Positions 32,158-41,272 of a stretch of DNA of 64,000 bases are shown here, one piece after another. The stretch is from Wenyingzhuangia fucanilytica (GTDB lineage Bacteria > Bacteroidota > Bacteroidia > Flavobacteriales > Flavobacteriaceae), in assembly GCF_001697185.1 (NCBI RefSeq), contig NZ_CP014224.1, positions 1,364,001 to 1,428,000 of the forward strand. Direction: 5' to 3'. A model generated the notes under the pieces. That model was not told the origin of the DNA. It made no database searches and saw nothing but the letters and a program-made list of their open reading frames with translations. Made by a program: the position numbers and the translations under genes. Position 1 is the first letter of the stretch, and each line of letters opens with the position of its first letter.

Positions 32158-35100
32158 ATGAATCGTATTTTTTATATTCTTTTTTTCCTTTTATTACCAT
32201 TTGTTGTGAATGGTCAAGAAAACGATTTTCACTTTAAACATTTATCTACTGCTAATGGGTTATCTAATAGTTCTGTTATTGCTATTGAGCAAGATAGACA
32301 GGGACAAATATGGTTAGGTACTCGTAATGGACTGAATAAATATAATGGGAATGAATTTGTTGTCTATAGAAACAATCCTAATGACTCCACTAGTATAAGT
32401 AATAGTGATATTCTTTCTATATTAGAAGATCGCGAAGGGTACATTTGGGTAGGTACTTATAATGGATTAAACAGGTATGATCCTGTAAAAAATACTTTTA
32501 AGAATTATTTACACACGGATGATATCAATTCATTATGTAATAACGTAGTTATTTGTAGTAAAGAAATGCCAAATGGCGAAATTTGGTTTGGTACTGCCAA
32601 TGGAATATCTATCTATAGTAAAGTTACAGATGATTTTACAAACATTCCTTATTTAAAAGACTATGAAGGGGGAATTCCTTTTAAAAATATTCAACGTATT
32701 TTTTTAGATATTAATAATCATATTTGGATTGCAACCTCTGCAGGTTTTGCCAAGGTGATTAACAGAAAAGGAAGTCAGTTTGTTTTTAAACAGTTTCAGT
32801 GGAAAAAAGATTCTCAAGCATTGTTTGTTCAAGATGTAATTCAGATTGATGAGAAAACACTTGGTTTGGCAACTAAATATAATGGATTTGTATTGTTTAA
32901 TTCCATTAAAGAAAAATATATAACTGATAAATATCCAGAAATTTCTAATACTTTGGATATTCGTGTGTTGCAAATGTCTGACGATGATGATATATGGTTA
33001 GGAACAGCACATGGTATAAAAATAATTACCCAATCAAAAAAGGTAATTGATGTTCAAAACAACAAAAAAAAAGTTGGAGGACTTAGTCAGAATTTTATCA
33101 AATGTATTTTTAAAGATAATAATGAGTCTATATGGTTGGGGACTTATAGTGGAGGAGTTAATATATGGAACAAAACCAATGAGAATTTTATCAATTTAAA
33201 AAATTACGAATACGACAATAATGTAGTGACCAGTATTGTTAATGATGATAAATCAAATATTTATTTTGGTACAGAAGGGGGTAATGTAACTATTTGGAAC
33301 CCTGATAAAAAAGGCACTGAGGTGTTAACTGTTTCTGGAAATGATGGAATACCGTTTTACCCAGTACAAACATTACTTTTATCTCCTCCAAATTTGTTGT
33401 GGATTGGTGTATTGAATTACGGAGTCTTTGTTTATGATGTAGATACTAAAAAAAAGATTCCAAATGTAATTTCTGATGAATTAAACGAGTATTTACAAAA
33501 TACAGGAGTCTATGTAATAAAAAGAAGTGCTAAAGATGTTTTTTGGTTTGGAACTTTTGGTAAAGGATTAGTAAAATATAATATTAAAACAAAAGAGTTT
33601 AAAGTACATGGACTTTCGATTGGAAATGAACCTCATCTTTCTACAAACATTATAAAAACTGTATTAATAGATAGTAAAAATCGTGTTTGGGCAGGAGGCT
33701 TAGGAGGTTTAAATAGATTAATTTTTAATGATGATGATGACTATACAGTAACAAGTTATTTTAAAGATGCTGCCTCAGGGGATAATATTAAAACTATTTA
33801 TGAAGATGCTAACCATAATATTTGGGTAGGTACTAATACCAAAGGGCTGTATAAGTTTAATGGAAAGGATTTTGAGAAAGTAGTTATTGATAAAGAAAAT
33901 CCTGTAACGACTATTTACACCATTTTGGAAGATAAAAATAATGATTTGTGGATTAGTTGTGACAAAGGAATTGTAGTTTATAATTCAACAGAAAAAAAAG
34001 CTATAATATACAATCAGAAAAATGTAGCCAATGCTAATGAATTTAGTCCAAATTCAGGATTAAAAACAGGAGATTTTCAGTTTTATTTTGGCGGATTAGA
34101 AGGAGTCACTTCGTTTAATACCAAAAAAATATTTAAAAACAATTATGTGCCACCTGTTATATTATCTGATTTAAAAATTAAAAACCAATCGGTTAAAATA
34201 GACGATGAGAATAAGATTTTATCTAAAAACATCTCCTTTACTAAAGAAATTACTTTAACCCATGAAAACTCTAACTTTTCCATTAAATATGCACTTCCTA
34301 ATTTTATAAACCCGGAAAGTAATCAATATGCCTACCGTTTAAAAGGTCTTGATGAATCATGGGTTTATACAAATAATACAGAGGCTTTTTATACACTTCA
34401 AAGCCCAGGAACTTACTTTTTTGAAGTAAAATCAGCGAATAATGATGGTGTTTGGAACCATCAACCAACTTCATTAAAAATTGTAGTTAAACCAGCTCCT
34501 TGGAGAAGTTGGTGGGCTTTATCATTATATGTTCTTTTTATTGTTTTATCTCTATGTGGTTTGTTTTGGATTATGAATTCAAAAGCCCAGTTAAAGCATG
34601 AATTAGATATGGAGCATATGGAAAATGAAAGAACTAAAGAGTTAAATAATGCAAAACTAGAGTTTTTTACCAATATATCTCATGAGTTTAGAACCCCATT
34701 AACGTTAATATTAGGGCCTTTACAACAAATTTTAACAGGATATAATGGAACCAATGTAATGTATAAAAAGTTGTTGGTTATAGAAAGTAGTGCCAATCAT
34801 TTATTACGATTGATTAATAGATTGATGGATTTTAGAAAGTTAGAAAATAATCAATTTAAGTTAGAGGCTGCAGAAGGTAACATTGTAAAATTTTTGCACG
34901 AAATATTTTTGTCTTTTACAGAATATGCTAAGGATGGTGACTATGAATATAGTTTTAACAGCACTGAAGAAATAATATTGGTTTACTATGATAGATATAA
35001 ATTAGAACGAGTTTTTTATAATTTAATATCTAATGCTTTTAGATATTCACCTAAAGGAGGCACCATAAACGTAAACATTAAGAAACAAGAAAAAGAGATT

Positions 35101-36237
35101 GTTATAGAGGTAGATGATACAGGAGTCGGTATTTCTGATGAGTATATTGAAAAGATTTTTGATCGTTTTTTTGAAATACCAATTCACAATAAACCAGAAC
35201 AAAATTATAATAAGGGAACAGGAATAGGGCTTTCAATAGCTAATAATATTGTAAAATTACATAAAGGAAGTATTAAAGTTCAAAATAAAGAAAGTGGTGG
35301 TGTTGTTTTTAGTGTTGCATTGCCTTTAGGTAATACACATCTTTCAGATCATGAAATTTTAACAGATTTTAAAAAGAGTGATGATCTTACTCAATATGTT
35401 TCTCAACTTGAAACTACAGATCTTCAGTTAGAAGAAGATGTAACAGATTTAATTTCAGAAGAAAAAAAACATACTATTTTATTGGTAGAAGATAATAAGT
35501 CTTTGCGTTCTTTTATGAAAGAAATTCTTAAAAAAGAATACAATATTTTACAAGCAGAAAACGGTAAAGTAGCTTTAAAGAAAGCAAAAAAATATTTGCC
35601 AGATTTAATTGTAAGTGATGTTATTATGCCAGAGATTGTAGGAACAGAATTGTGTTCAAGAATAAAAGATAATCTTAAAACAAGTCATATTCCAGTAATA
35701 CTGTTAACCTCTAGGACATCGTTAATTTATAAGTTTGAAGGTTTAGAGAGTGGGGCAGATGATTATATAAGTAAACCTTTTAATCTAAAAGAATTTAAAT
35801 TAAGAATTAAAAACCTATTAGAATCTAAACAGCGTTTAAAAAATAAATTTACCAGTGAAGAGGTTTTTGTGCCAAGTGAAATTGCAGTGACATCTTTAGA
35901 TGAGGAGTTACTAAAAAAGGCTTTTAAAATAGTTGAAGATAATATTGCAAATGAAGATTTTGATATTCCTCAATTTCATTCAGAATTAGGAGTAAGTAGG
36001 TCTATACTGTTTACTAAAATTAAAGCGTGGACAAACTTTACGCCTAATGAATTTATCAGAGAAATTAGATTAAAACGTGCTGCACAATTATTAGAGCAAA
36101 AGAAAATAAACGTATCTCAGGTAGGGTACAAAGTAGGTTTCCGTAGACCAAAGTATTTTACCAAATGCTTTCAAAAAAAATATGGATTAACGCCTACTCA
36201 ATATGTAGATAAGTTTATAGACGATACAGAAGCTTAG
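32158..36237 (+). CDS. Hybrid two-component system regulator (HTCS), copy 1
   Basis: A 1359-residue HTCS from the ATG at 32158; an in-frame GTG two codons earlier is less likely. Domains in order: signal peptide (1-19), two-bladed β-propeller sensor with many IWLGTRNGLNKY/IWVGTYNGLNRY repeats (about 25-660), a Y_Y_Y domain (about 690-775), one membrane helix (WWALSLYVLFIVLSLCGLFWI, about 784-804), HisKA with phosphorylatable H842 in NISHEFRTPLT, HATPase (about 945-1055), receiver with D1154 in IVSDVIMPE and AraC-type HTH (about 1255-1355). Such proteins sense a specific periplasmic oligosaccharide and activate the PUL. A second copy lies at 52380. All catalytic residues are present. Confidence 0.95.
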   Translation: MNRIFYILFFLLLPFVVNGQENDFHFKHLSTANGLSNSSVIAIEQDRQGQIWLGTRNGLNKYNGNEFVVYRNNPNDSTSISNSDILSILEDREGYIWVGTYNGLNRYDPVKNTFKNYLHTDDINSLCNNVVICSKEMPNGEIWFGTANGISIYSKVTDDFTNIPYLKDYEGGIPFKNIQRIFLDINNHIWIATSAGFAKVINRKGSQFVFKQFQWKKDSQALFVQDVIQIDEKTLGLATKYNGFVLFNSIKEKYITDKYPEISNTLDIRVLQMSDDDDIWLGTAHGIKIITQSKKVIDVQNNKKKVGGLSQNFIKCIFKDNNESIWLGTYSGGVNIWNKTNENFINLKNYEYDNNVVTSIVNDDKSNIYFGTEGGNVTIWNPDKKGTEVLTVSGNDGIPFYPVQTLLLSPPNLLWIGVLNYGVFVYDVDTKKKIPNVISDELNEYLQNTGVYVIKRSAKDVFWFGTFGKGLVKYNIKTKEFKVHGLSIGNEPHLSTNIIKTVLIDSKNRVWAGGLGGLNRLIFNDDDDYTVTSYFKDAASGDNIKTIYEDANHNIWVGTNTKGLYKFNGKDFEKVVIDKENPVTTIYTILEDKNNDLWISCDKGIVVYNSTEKKAIIYNQKNVANANEFSPNSGLKTGDFQFYFGGLEGVTSFNTKKIFKNNYVPPVILSDLKIKNQSVKIDDENKILSKNISFTKEITLTHENSNFSIKYALPNFINPESNQYAYRLKGLDESWVYTNNTEAFYTLQSPGTYFFEVKSANNDGVWNHQPTSLKIVVKPAPWRSWWALSLYVLFIVLSLCGLFWIMNSKAQLKHELDMEHMENERTKELNNAKLEFFTNISHEFRTPLTLILGPLQQILTGYNGTNVMYKKLLVIESSANHLLRLINRLMDFRKLENNQFKLEAAEGNIVKFLHEIFLSFTEYAKDGDYEYSFNSTEEIILVYYDRYKLERVFYNLISNAFRYSPKGGTINVNIKKQEKEIVIEVDDTGVGISDEYIEKIFDRFFEIPIHNKPEQNYNKGTGIGLSIANNIVKLHKGSIKVQNKESGGVVFSVALPLGNTHLSDHEILTDFKKSDDLTQYVSQLETTDLQLEEDVTDLISEEKKHTILLVEDNKSLRSFMKEILKKEYNILQAENGKVALKKAKKYLPDLIVSDVIMPEIVGTELCSRIKDNLKTSHIPVILLTSRTSLIYKFEGLESGADDYISKPFNLKEFKLRIKNLLESKQRLKNKFTSEEVFVPSEIAVTSLDEELLKKAFKIVEDNIANEDFDIPQFHSELGVSRSILFTKIKAWTNFTPNEFIREIRLKRAAQLLEQKKINVSQVGYKVGFRRPKYFTKCFQKKYGLTPTQYVDKFIDDTEA

Positions 36238-36320
36238 GGTATGTCTTAACATTAATAATTTAGATTATTAATACACATTTTTAGGATTTTTAGTTTCTTT
36301 TTCGTTTCTATATTTGTGAT

Positions 36321-36413
36321 ATGAAACTAAACAGAACCAGAGTTTTATTTTTACAATATTTACTTATAGGAGTTATAATTCTATGTAGTAGCTTATTAAT
36401 ATTTTTTTGTTAA
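36321..36413 (+). CDS. Micro-ORF after HTCS 1: 30-residue membrane peptide
   Basis: A 30-codon frame, MKLNRTRVLFLQYLLIGV followed by IILCSSLLIFFC: a basic N-terminus and one hydrophobic helix. It lies 84 bp after the HTCS stop. A -7 box TATATTTG lies at 36309-36316, only 5 bp upstream, so the message would be leaderless or start within it. A matching micro-ORF sits in the same place after HTCS 2 (56602). The shared size, charge and position are the only evidence that it is coding. The rest of the gap 36238-36600 contains the CAGTACAG motif. Confidence 0.4.
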   Translation: MKLNRTRVLFLQYLLIGVIILCSSLLIFFC

Positions 36414-36463
36414 ACAATTAGATTAATAGCACGCAAAACCTGTGGTTGTATGGGATTGCAACA

Positions 36464-36475
36464 CAGTACAGTACA
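36464..36475 (+). promoter_or_regulatory. CAGTACAG motif upstream of GH2
   Basis: CAGTACAGTACA lies 137 bp before the GH2 ATG and carries overlapping GTACAG units. A possible binding site for the PUL regulators. Confidence 0.5.
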
Positions 36476-36600
36476 CTTTTTTTTTACAAATCAATAATTT
36501 AGCATATTCAAACAAAACAAGATAAACTCTGTTTTGTTATATGTAAAAGTATTCCAGTATAATAATAAAGTTATTTTAATAACGAATTCATTAAAAAATT

Positions 36601-39600
36601 ATGATTAAATCCTTTTTACACAATTTTAAGTATACATATGTCCTGTTAGTTCTTACAGGATTAGTATTTGCTTCATGTGGTAGCCAGAATAAAAATGTAG
36701 AAAATTTACCTAAAAAAAATAGAGTTAAATATAATTTCAATCCAGATTGGAAATTTATTAAAGACAATCCAGAAAATGCTCAAAACCCTAGTTTTAATGA
36801 TGAGTCATGGAGTAGTGTAAGTTGTCCACACACGTTTAATGATGTAGATACTTTTGATAATTTAAGTTTAGGTCATCATAATGGTGAAAAAAATCAATGG
36901 CGTGGTACTGTTTGGTATCGCAAACATTTTAAATTACCAAGTACAGATAGTCATAAAAAAGTATTTATAGAATTTGAATCCGTTCGCCAAATAGCTGATG
37001 TTTATATTAATGGTCATTATTTAGGTCAAAATCAAACAGGTTTTATTCCTTTTGGTTATGATTTAACCCCTTATTTAAAATTTGGAGAAAATCAAGAAAA
37101 CATAATTGCTGTAAAGGTAAATAACGATAGAAAGAGCGATAATTTTAGAGATAATGATCCTTTAGTTTGGAACCACGAACATTGGCATCCAACTCATGGA
37201 GGTATTTATAGAAATGTTTTTTTACATACCATGGATCAACTTCACATAACTTTACCTCTGTACGATAATTTAAAAACAGTTGGTACTTATGTGTATGCAG
37301 AAAATATTAGTCATAAAAATGCTGATGTAACTATTAAGACAGAAATTCAGAATGAATATTCTAAAGCAAAAAAGGTAACATTAGTTTCAAGTATTATAGA
37401 TGCTAATGGAAAAATTGTTCAAACAATGAATACTGAAAAGACAGTTGCTGCTGGCGAAAAATCAATTGTTACAGCAACAGCAAGTATCACAAATCCAAAT
37501 CTTTGGTATACTCGTCACCCATATATGTATAAGGTGGTTACGCAGATAAAAGAAGGGAATAACATTTTAGATTCATATGAGTCTCCTTTAGGAATTCGCA
37601 GTTTTGAATTTAACAAAGATTCTGGATTTTGGAACAATGGAGAATATGCCAAATTGCACGGATGGGGACAAAAACCTACTAATGCTTGGGCTGGACTAGG
37701 AGCTGCATTGCCAGACTGGTTAAGAGATTTTACGTATAGAATGATGGATGAAGCTGGAGGAAATTTTATTCGTTGGGGACATTGTGCTGCTGCTCCATCT
37801 GAAATTGATATGGGTGATAAATACGGTTTTGTAACTTTAATGCCAGGTGTCTCAGGAGAATCACAAGATGAAGGAGAAACATGGGATATTAGAATCAAGG
37901 CTTTTAGAGATATGATTGTATACTATCGTAATCATCCCTCAATTTTTATTTGGGAAGGTGGTAACTGGGCAGAAACTGAAGCACATTATAAAGAAATTTT
38001 AGAAGTAATTAATACTTATGACCCTAATGGAAAAAGGTTAATGGGGAATAGACGAGCTGATGTTAAAAATGATTCAGAAGGTTATGTGTCTATAGAAATT
38101 GGTACTGAAGGTTGGCAAAGAGAGTATGCAGATTTACCAATTATAGAAAGTGAATACTGTAGAGATGAAGCCCCTAGACGTATATGGGATAAATATTCTC
38201 CAGATGATAATTTTTATAACAATCCTAATTTAAGCAAAAACACTTATAAGTTCGGTTCAGAAACATTTGCAGTAAGACAAGCAGACCATTGGTGGAATAA
38301 AATGGGTAAAAAAGTATATCATAGTGGAGGTGCCAATTGGATTTTTTCTGATGGAACACACGGAGGTCGTTGCCCAACTGAAGTAACTAGAGCTAGTGGA
38401 GAAGTAGATGCAGTACGTCTCCCTAAAGAAGCTTTTTATGCTTTAAAAGCTATGTGGAGACCAGAACCTCAAGTTCATGTAATAGGACATTGGAACTATA
38501 ATGAAGGTACTAAAAAAGATATGTACGTAATTTCTAATTGTGCAGAGGTAAAATTATATGTAAACGGAAAATTAATAGGAACTGATAAGGAGCCTGAAAA
38601 TGGATATGTGTATAAGTTTGCTGATGTTGAATGGCAAGCAGGAAATATAAAAGTAGAAGGATATATTGATGGTAAACTACGTACTTCTCAAACAAAAAGT
38701 ACGGTAGGAAAACCTGTAGCAATTAAGTTAACACCTATAACAGGACCAAGAGGATGGAGAGCCGATGGTTCTGACATAGCGTTAATAGATTTTGAGGTGG
38801 TTGATAAAGAAGGAAATAGATGTGTGTTAGATGCTAGTCGTGTAGATTTTACCATTTCTGGACCAGGAATTTGGAGAGGAGGTTATAATAGTGGAAAAGC
38901 AAATAGCACTAACAATCTTTATTTAGATACAGAAGCAGGAATAAATCGTGTAGCAATTAAATCTTTGTTAAAAGCAGGAACAGTTACTATTACGGCTAAA
39001 AGAAAGGGTTTAAAAGATGCTACTGTAAAAATAATTTCTTCCCCAATAATACTTAAGAATGGATTGACAAGAGAAATGCCTCAGGTGTATAATGAGCCTT
39101 TAGGAAAAGCAGAACCTTTACCTGCTCACGTTCCTGATATGCCAGCTTACAGCCCAGAAAAACAAAATACAAGCAAATTGTTTTCTAAGTTTAGTTATAC
39201 AGGTGATGCCAAAGCTATGTTAAGAACAACCTTGGATTGGGGTAAAAAAACTTATACTGACCTTGAGTATAATTATACAGTAATTCCTGGTTATTTAAGA
39301 GGTGCAGAATATATCAGGACTCCTGATGCCGATAAAAGATATTGGGCAAGAGATTTATTACAGTTTATTGCTGGAGTAGATATGGATATTTACGTAGGTC
39401 ATGATGATCGTGTAGCAAGACCAGAATTCTTGCTTAAAGATTATAATGATACAGGAGATGATATTGATTTAGGAGGAGTTAAAATGTCGCTTTTTAAACG
39501 TACTGCTAGAGCAGGAGAAAGTATTATTATGGCTGGAAATAGTGATGGTGATACACCTGAAGAATGTCGTATGTATTTTGTGATTGGTAAAAAACATTAA
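36601..39600 (+). CDS. GH2-family glycoside hydrolase, lipoprotein, with extra C-terminal domain
   Basis: A 999-residue protein. A lipobox ASCG ends the signal at about residue 26, so it is anchored to a membrane. The GH2 sugar-binding, immunoglobulin and barrel domains follow (WKFIKDNPE, SWSSVSCPHTFND, WYRKHFKL, ADVYINGHYLGQNQTGFIPFGYDL). The candidate nucleophile is E518 in IIESEYC. The acid/base position is odd: where GH2 enzymes have Asn-Glu, this one has N455-W456 in WEGGNWAE. Residues about 600-840 look like DUF4982 and Ig-like domains. The last about 130 residues (YTGDAKAMLRTTLDW, YIRTPDADKRYWARD) are not recognised. Activity on ulvan side branches is inferred from the PUL. Confidence 0.85.
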   Translation: MIKSFLHNFKYTYVLLVLTGLVFASCGSQNKNVENLPKKNRVKYNFNPDWKFIKDNPENAQNPSFNDESWSSVSCPHTFNDVDTFDNLSLGHHNGEKNQWRGTVWYRKHFKLPSTDSHKKVFIEFESVRQIADVYINGHYLGQNQTGFIPFGYDLTPYLKFGENQENIIAVKVNNDRKSDNFRDNDPLVWNHEHWHPTHGGIYRNVFLHTMDQLHITLPLYDNLKTVGTYVYAENISHKNADVTIKTEIQNEYSKAKKVTLVSSIIDANGKIVQTMNTEKTVAAGEKSIVTATASITNPNLWYTRHPYMYKVVTQIKEGNNILDSYESPLGIRSFEFNKDSGFWNNGEYAKLHGWGQKPTNAWAGLGAALPDWLRDFTYRMMDEAGGNFIRWGHCAAAPSEIDMGDKYGFVTLMPGVSGESQDEGETWDIRIKAFRDMIVYYRNHPSIFIWEGGNWAETEAHYKEILEVINTYDPNGKRLMGNRRADVKNDSEGYVSIEIGTEGWQREYADLPIIESEYCRDEAPRRIWDKYSPDDNFYNNPNLSKNTYKFGSETFAVRQADHWWNKMGKKVYHSGGANWIFSDGTHGGRCPTEVTRASGEVDAVRLPKEAFYALKAMWRPEPQVHVIGHWNYNEGTKKDMYVISNCAEVKLYVNGKLIGTDKEPENGYVYKFADVEWQAGNIKVEGYIDGKLRTSQTKSTVGKPVAIKLTPITGPRGWRADGSDIALIDFEVVDKEGNRCVLDASRVDFTISGPGIWRGGYNSGKANSTNNLYLDTEAGINRVAIKSLLKAGTVTITAKRKGLKDATVKIISSPIILKNGLTREMPQVYNEPLGKAEPLPAHVPDMPAYSPEKQNTSKLFSKFSYTGDAKAMLRTTLDWGKKTYTDLEYNYTVIPGYLRGAEYIRTPDADKRYWARDLLQFIAGVDMDIYVGHDDRVARPEFLLKDYNDTGDDIDLGGVKMSLFKRTARAGESIIMAGNSDGDTPEECRMYFVIGKKH

Positions 39601-39663
39601 TAATAAATTAAGATTTAAAATATGTAAATACAAAAGTTTGTATTCTGTGTAATATTTTTATTT

Positions 39664-39701
39664 AACCTCAAGTGTCTTATTTAAGCATTTGAGGTTTTTT
39701 C
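39664..39701 (+). terminator. Terminator after GH2
   Basis: AACCTCAA (39664-39671) pairs with TTGAGGTT (39689-39696), followed by a T-run. Beyond it the gap to 39990 is AT-rich and carries the promoter at 39915-39942. Confidence 0.75.
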
Positions 39702-39893
39702 TTTTGTTAAGTTTCTAGATTTAATAAATATTCAAGGTTTAAGTGTGGTTGTTTTTTTGTAAATGGAGGAATTGAATAGGTCTTAATATAGTGTGTTGAT
39801 AATAATTTAAAGTTATATGTAAAATACTATCAAATATTCTTTTTTTGAGTAGTATTGTTAAATATATATAGGTTTTAAAGGGGTTTTGGATAA

Positions 39894-39942
39894 TTGGTTA
39901 CCCTGTTTTAGACTTTTGGTTCCCTATGCGTATCTAAATTTG
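39894..39942 (+). promoter_or_regulatory. Promoter of GntR copy 1 with a direct repeat
   Basis: A -7 box TAAATTTG at 39935-39942 follows a TTTG at 39915-39918, a Bacteroidota-type promoter spaced by 16 bp. TTGGTTACCCT (39894-39904) and TTGGTTCCCT (39916-39925) repeat with 22-bp spacing across the -33 element, fitting a regulator site. The start codon is 48 bp downstream. Confidence 0.5.
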
Positions 39943-39990
39943 TGAGTATATAAAGTCTTAATAATCTTTTAACTTTTAAAATAATATACT

Positions 39991-41046
39991 ATGTGTGAAG
40001 CTACCATGTTAAATTATATCAATTTTGACGAAAGTTCAAGAGTGCCAAAATATCTGCAAATAATAGATTCTATTATTTATAATATATCTGTAGGGAATAT
40101 TACAGCAGGAGATAAAATCCCATCTATAAATTCTATGAGCGAAGAATTTTATTTGTCTAGAGATACAGTTGCTAGAGCTTATAATGTTTTAAAAGACCGA
40201 AAGATTATCACCTCAATTCATGGTAAAGGAAATTACATTACCAGAACCAAAATAATATCTAAAACCAATGTTTTGTTTTTAGTTAATAAAATGAGCACGT
40301 ATAAAATGGATATTTATAAATCGTTTATAAATAGTATGGGAGTCAATACACATGTAGACCTTCATTTTTACCATAGTGATGAGACATTGTTTCTAGAACT
40401 AATGAAAAAATATAAAATGGCCTATGACTATTATGTAGTAATGCCACATTTTAAAAATGAAAAACTAGAACATGTAAGTTATACAGAAGAAGTAAGTAGA
40501 GTTTTAAATGAAATACCTAAAGATAAATTGATTGTTTTAGATAATCAGTATCATCAAATAAATGGAAAGTTTATTCATGTTTATCAAGATTTTGAATTAG
40601 ATATTTATGAAGCTTTAAAAAGAGGAATAGAAAAAATTATTAAGTATAACAAAATTGTTTTAGTCTATCCAGAAAAATCAGTACATCCATACCCTAAAGG
40701 AATCTTAAATGGGTTTAGAAAGTTTTGTGTTCATCATCATATAAATTTTGAAATTATAGAAAAAGTTCATGATGATATGATATTAAAGAACAAAGATTTG
40801 TTTATTACTATTGAAGAGGATTGTTTGGTAAAATTAATTAAACAGATTAAAGATAAGGGAGTCCTTTTAGGAAGTGATATTGGTATTATATCTTATAATG
40901 ACACTCCTTTAAAAGAATTATTAAACATTGCTTCAATATCAACAGATTTTAAAATGATGGGTGAATTAGCTGCGTATATGATTACTAATAAAGAAAAAGG
41001 AAACATCAAAATACCTTTTAAATTTATAGATAGATGTTCTATTTAA
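39991..41046 (+). CDS. GntR-family regulator with sugar-binding-like domain, copy 1
   Basis: A 351-residue protein. The N-terminal winged helix (about 15-85) is SRVPKYLQIIDSIIYNISVGNITAGDKIPSINSMSEEFYLSRDTVARAYNVLKDRKIITSIHGKGNYI, a textbook GntR domain. The C-terminal about 250 residues resemble a LacI-type periplasmic-binding fold (NVLFLVNKMSTYKMDIYKSFINSM, YYVVMPHF, GIISYNDTPLKELL). An ATG at 40006 aligns better with the paralogue at 51226 than the ATG at 39991, so the true start may be 40006. It lies just before susC and probably represses or activates the PUL in response to a sugar. Over half the residues look identical to copy 2 by eye. Confidence 0.9.
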   Translation: MCEATMLNYINFDESSRVPKYLQIIDSIIYNISVGNITAGDKIPSINSMSEEFYLSRDTVARAYNVLKDRKIITSIHGKGNYITRTKIISKTNVLFLVNKMSTYKMDIYKSFINSMGVNTHVDLHFYHSDETLFLELMKKYKMAYDYYVVMPHFKNEKLEHVSYTEEVSRVLNEIPKDKLIVLDNQYHQINGKFIHVYQDFELDIYEALKRGIEKIIKYNKIVLVYPEKSVHPYPKGILNGFRKFCVHHHINFEIIEKVHDDMILKNKDLFITIEEDCLVKLIKQIKDKGVLLGSDIGIISYNDTPLKELLNIASISTDFKMMGELAAYMITNKEKGNIKIPFKFIDRCSI

Positions 41047-41141
41047 TAAGGCTTTATTTGTTATAAATTATAGATAATTATATTTTTTACATCAAATATT
41101 AATAAGAGTTTAATTAATAAGTACAATGTGTGTAAAATCAT

Positions 41142-41154
41142 CAGTACTGTTCAG
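41142..41154 (+). promoter_or_regulatory. CAGTAC motif upstream of susC
   Basis: CAGTACTGTTCAG lies 131 bp before the susC ATG, a spacing close to that at the GH2 gene (137 bp). Possible PUL regulator site. Confidence 0.45.
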
Positions 41155-41272
41155 AATAGTAAGTTGTATATAATACTATTCTTTTGTGAAAAAAAGAGTT
41201 AAGTAATGGTGTATACAGTGTTATGGAAACTCTAATGTAAACTAATTTTTAAATTAAATTAATTAACCGAAT

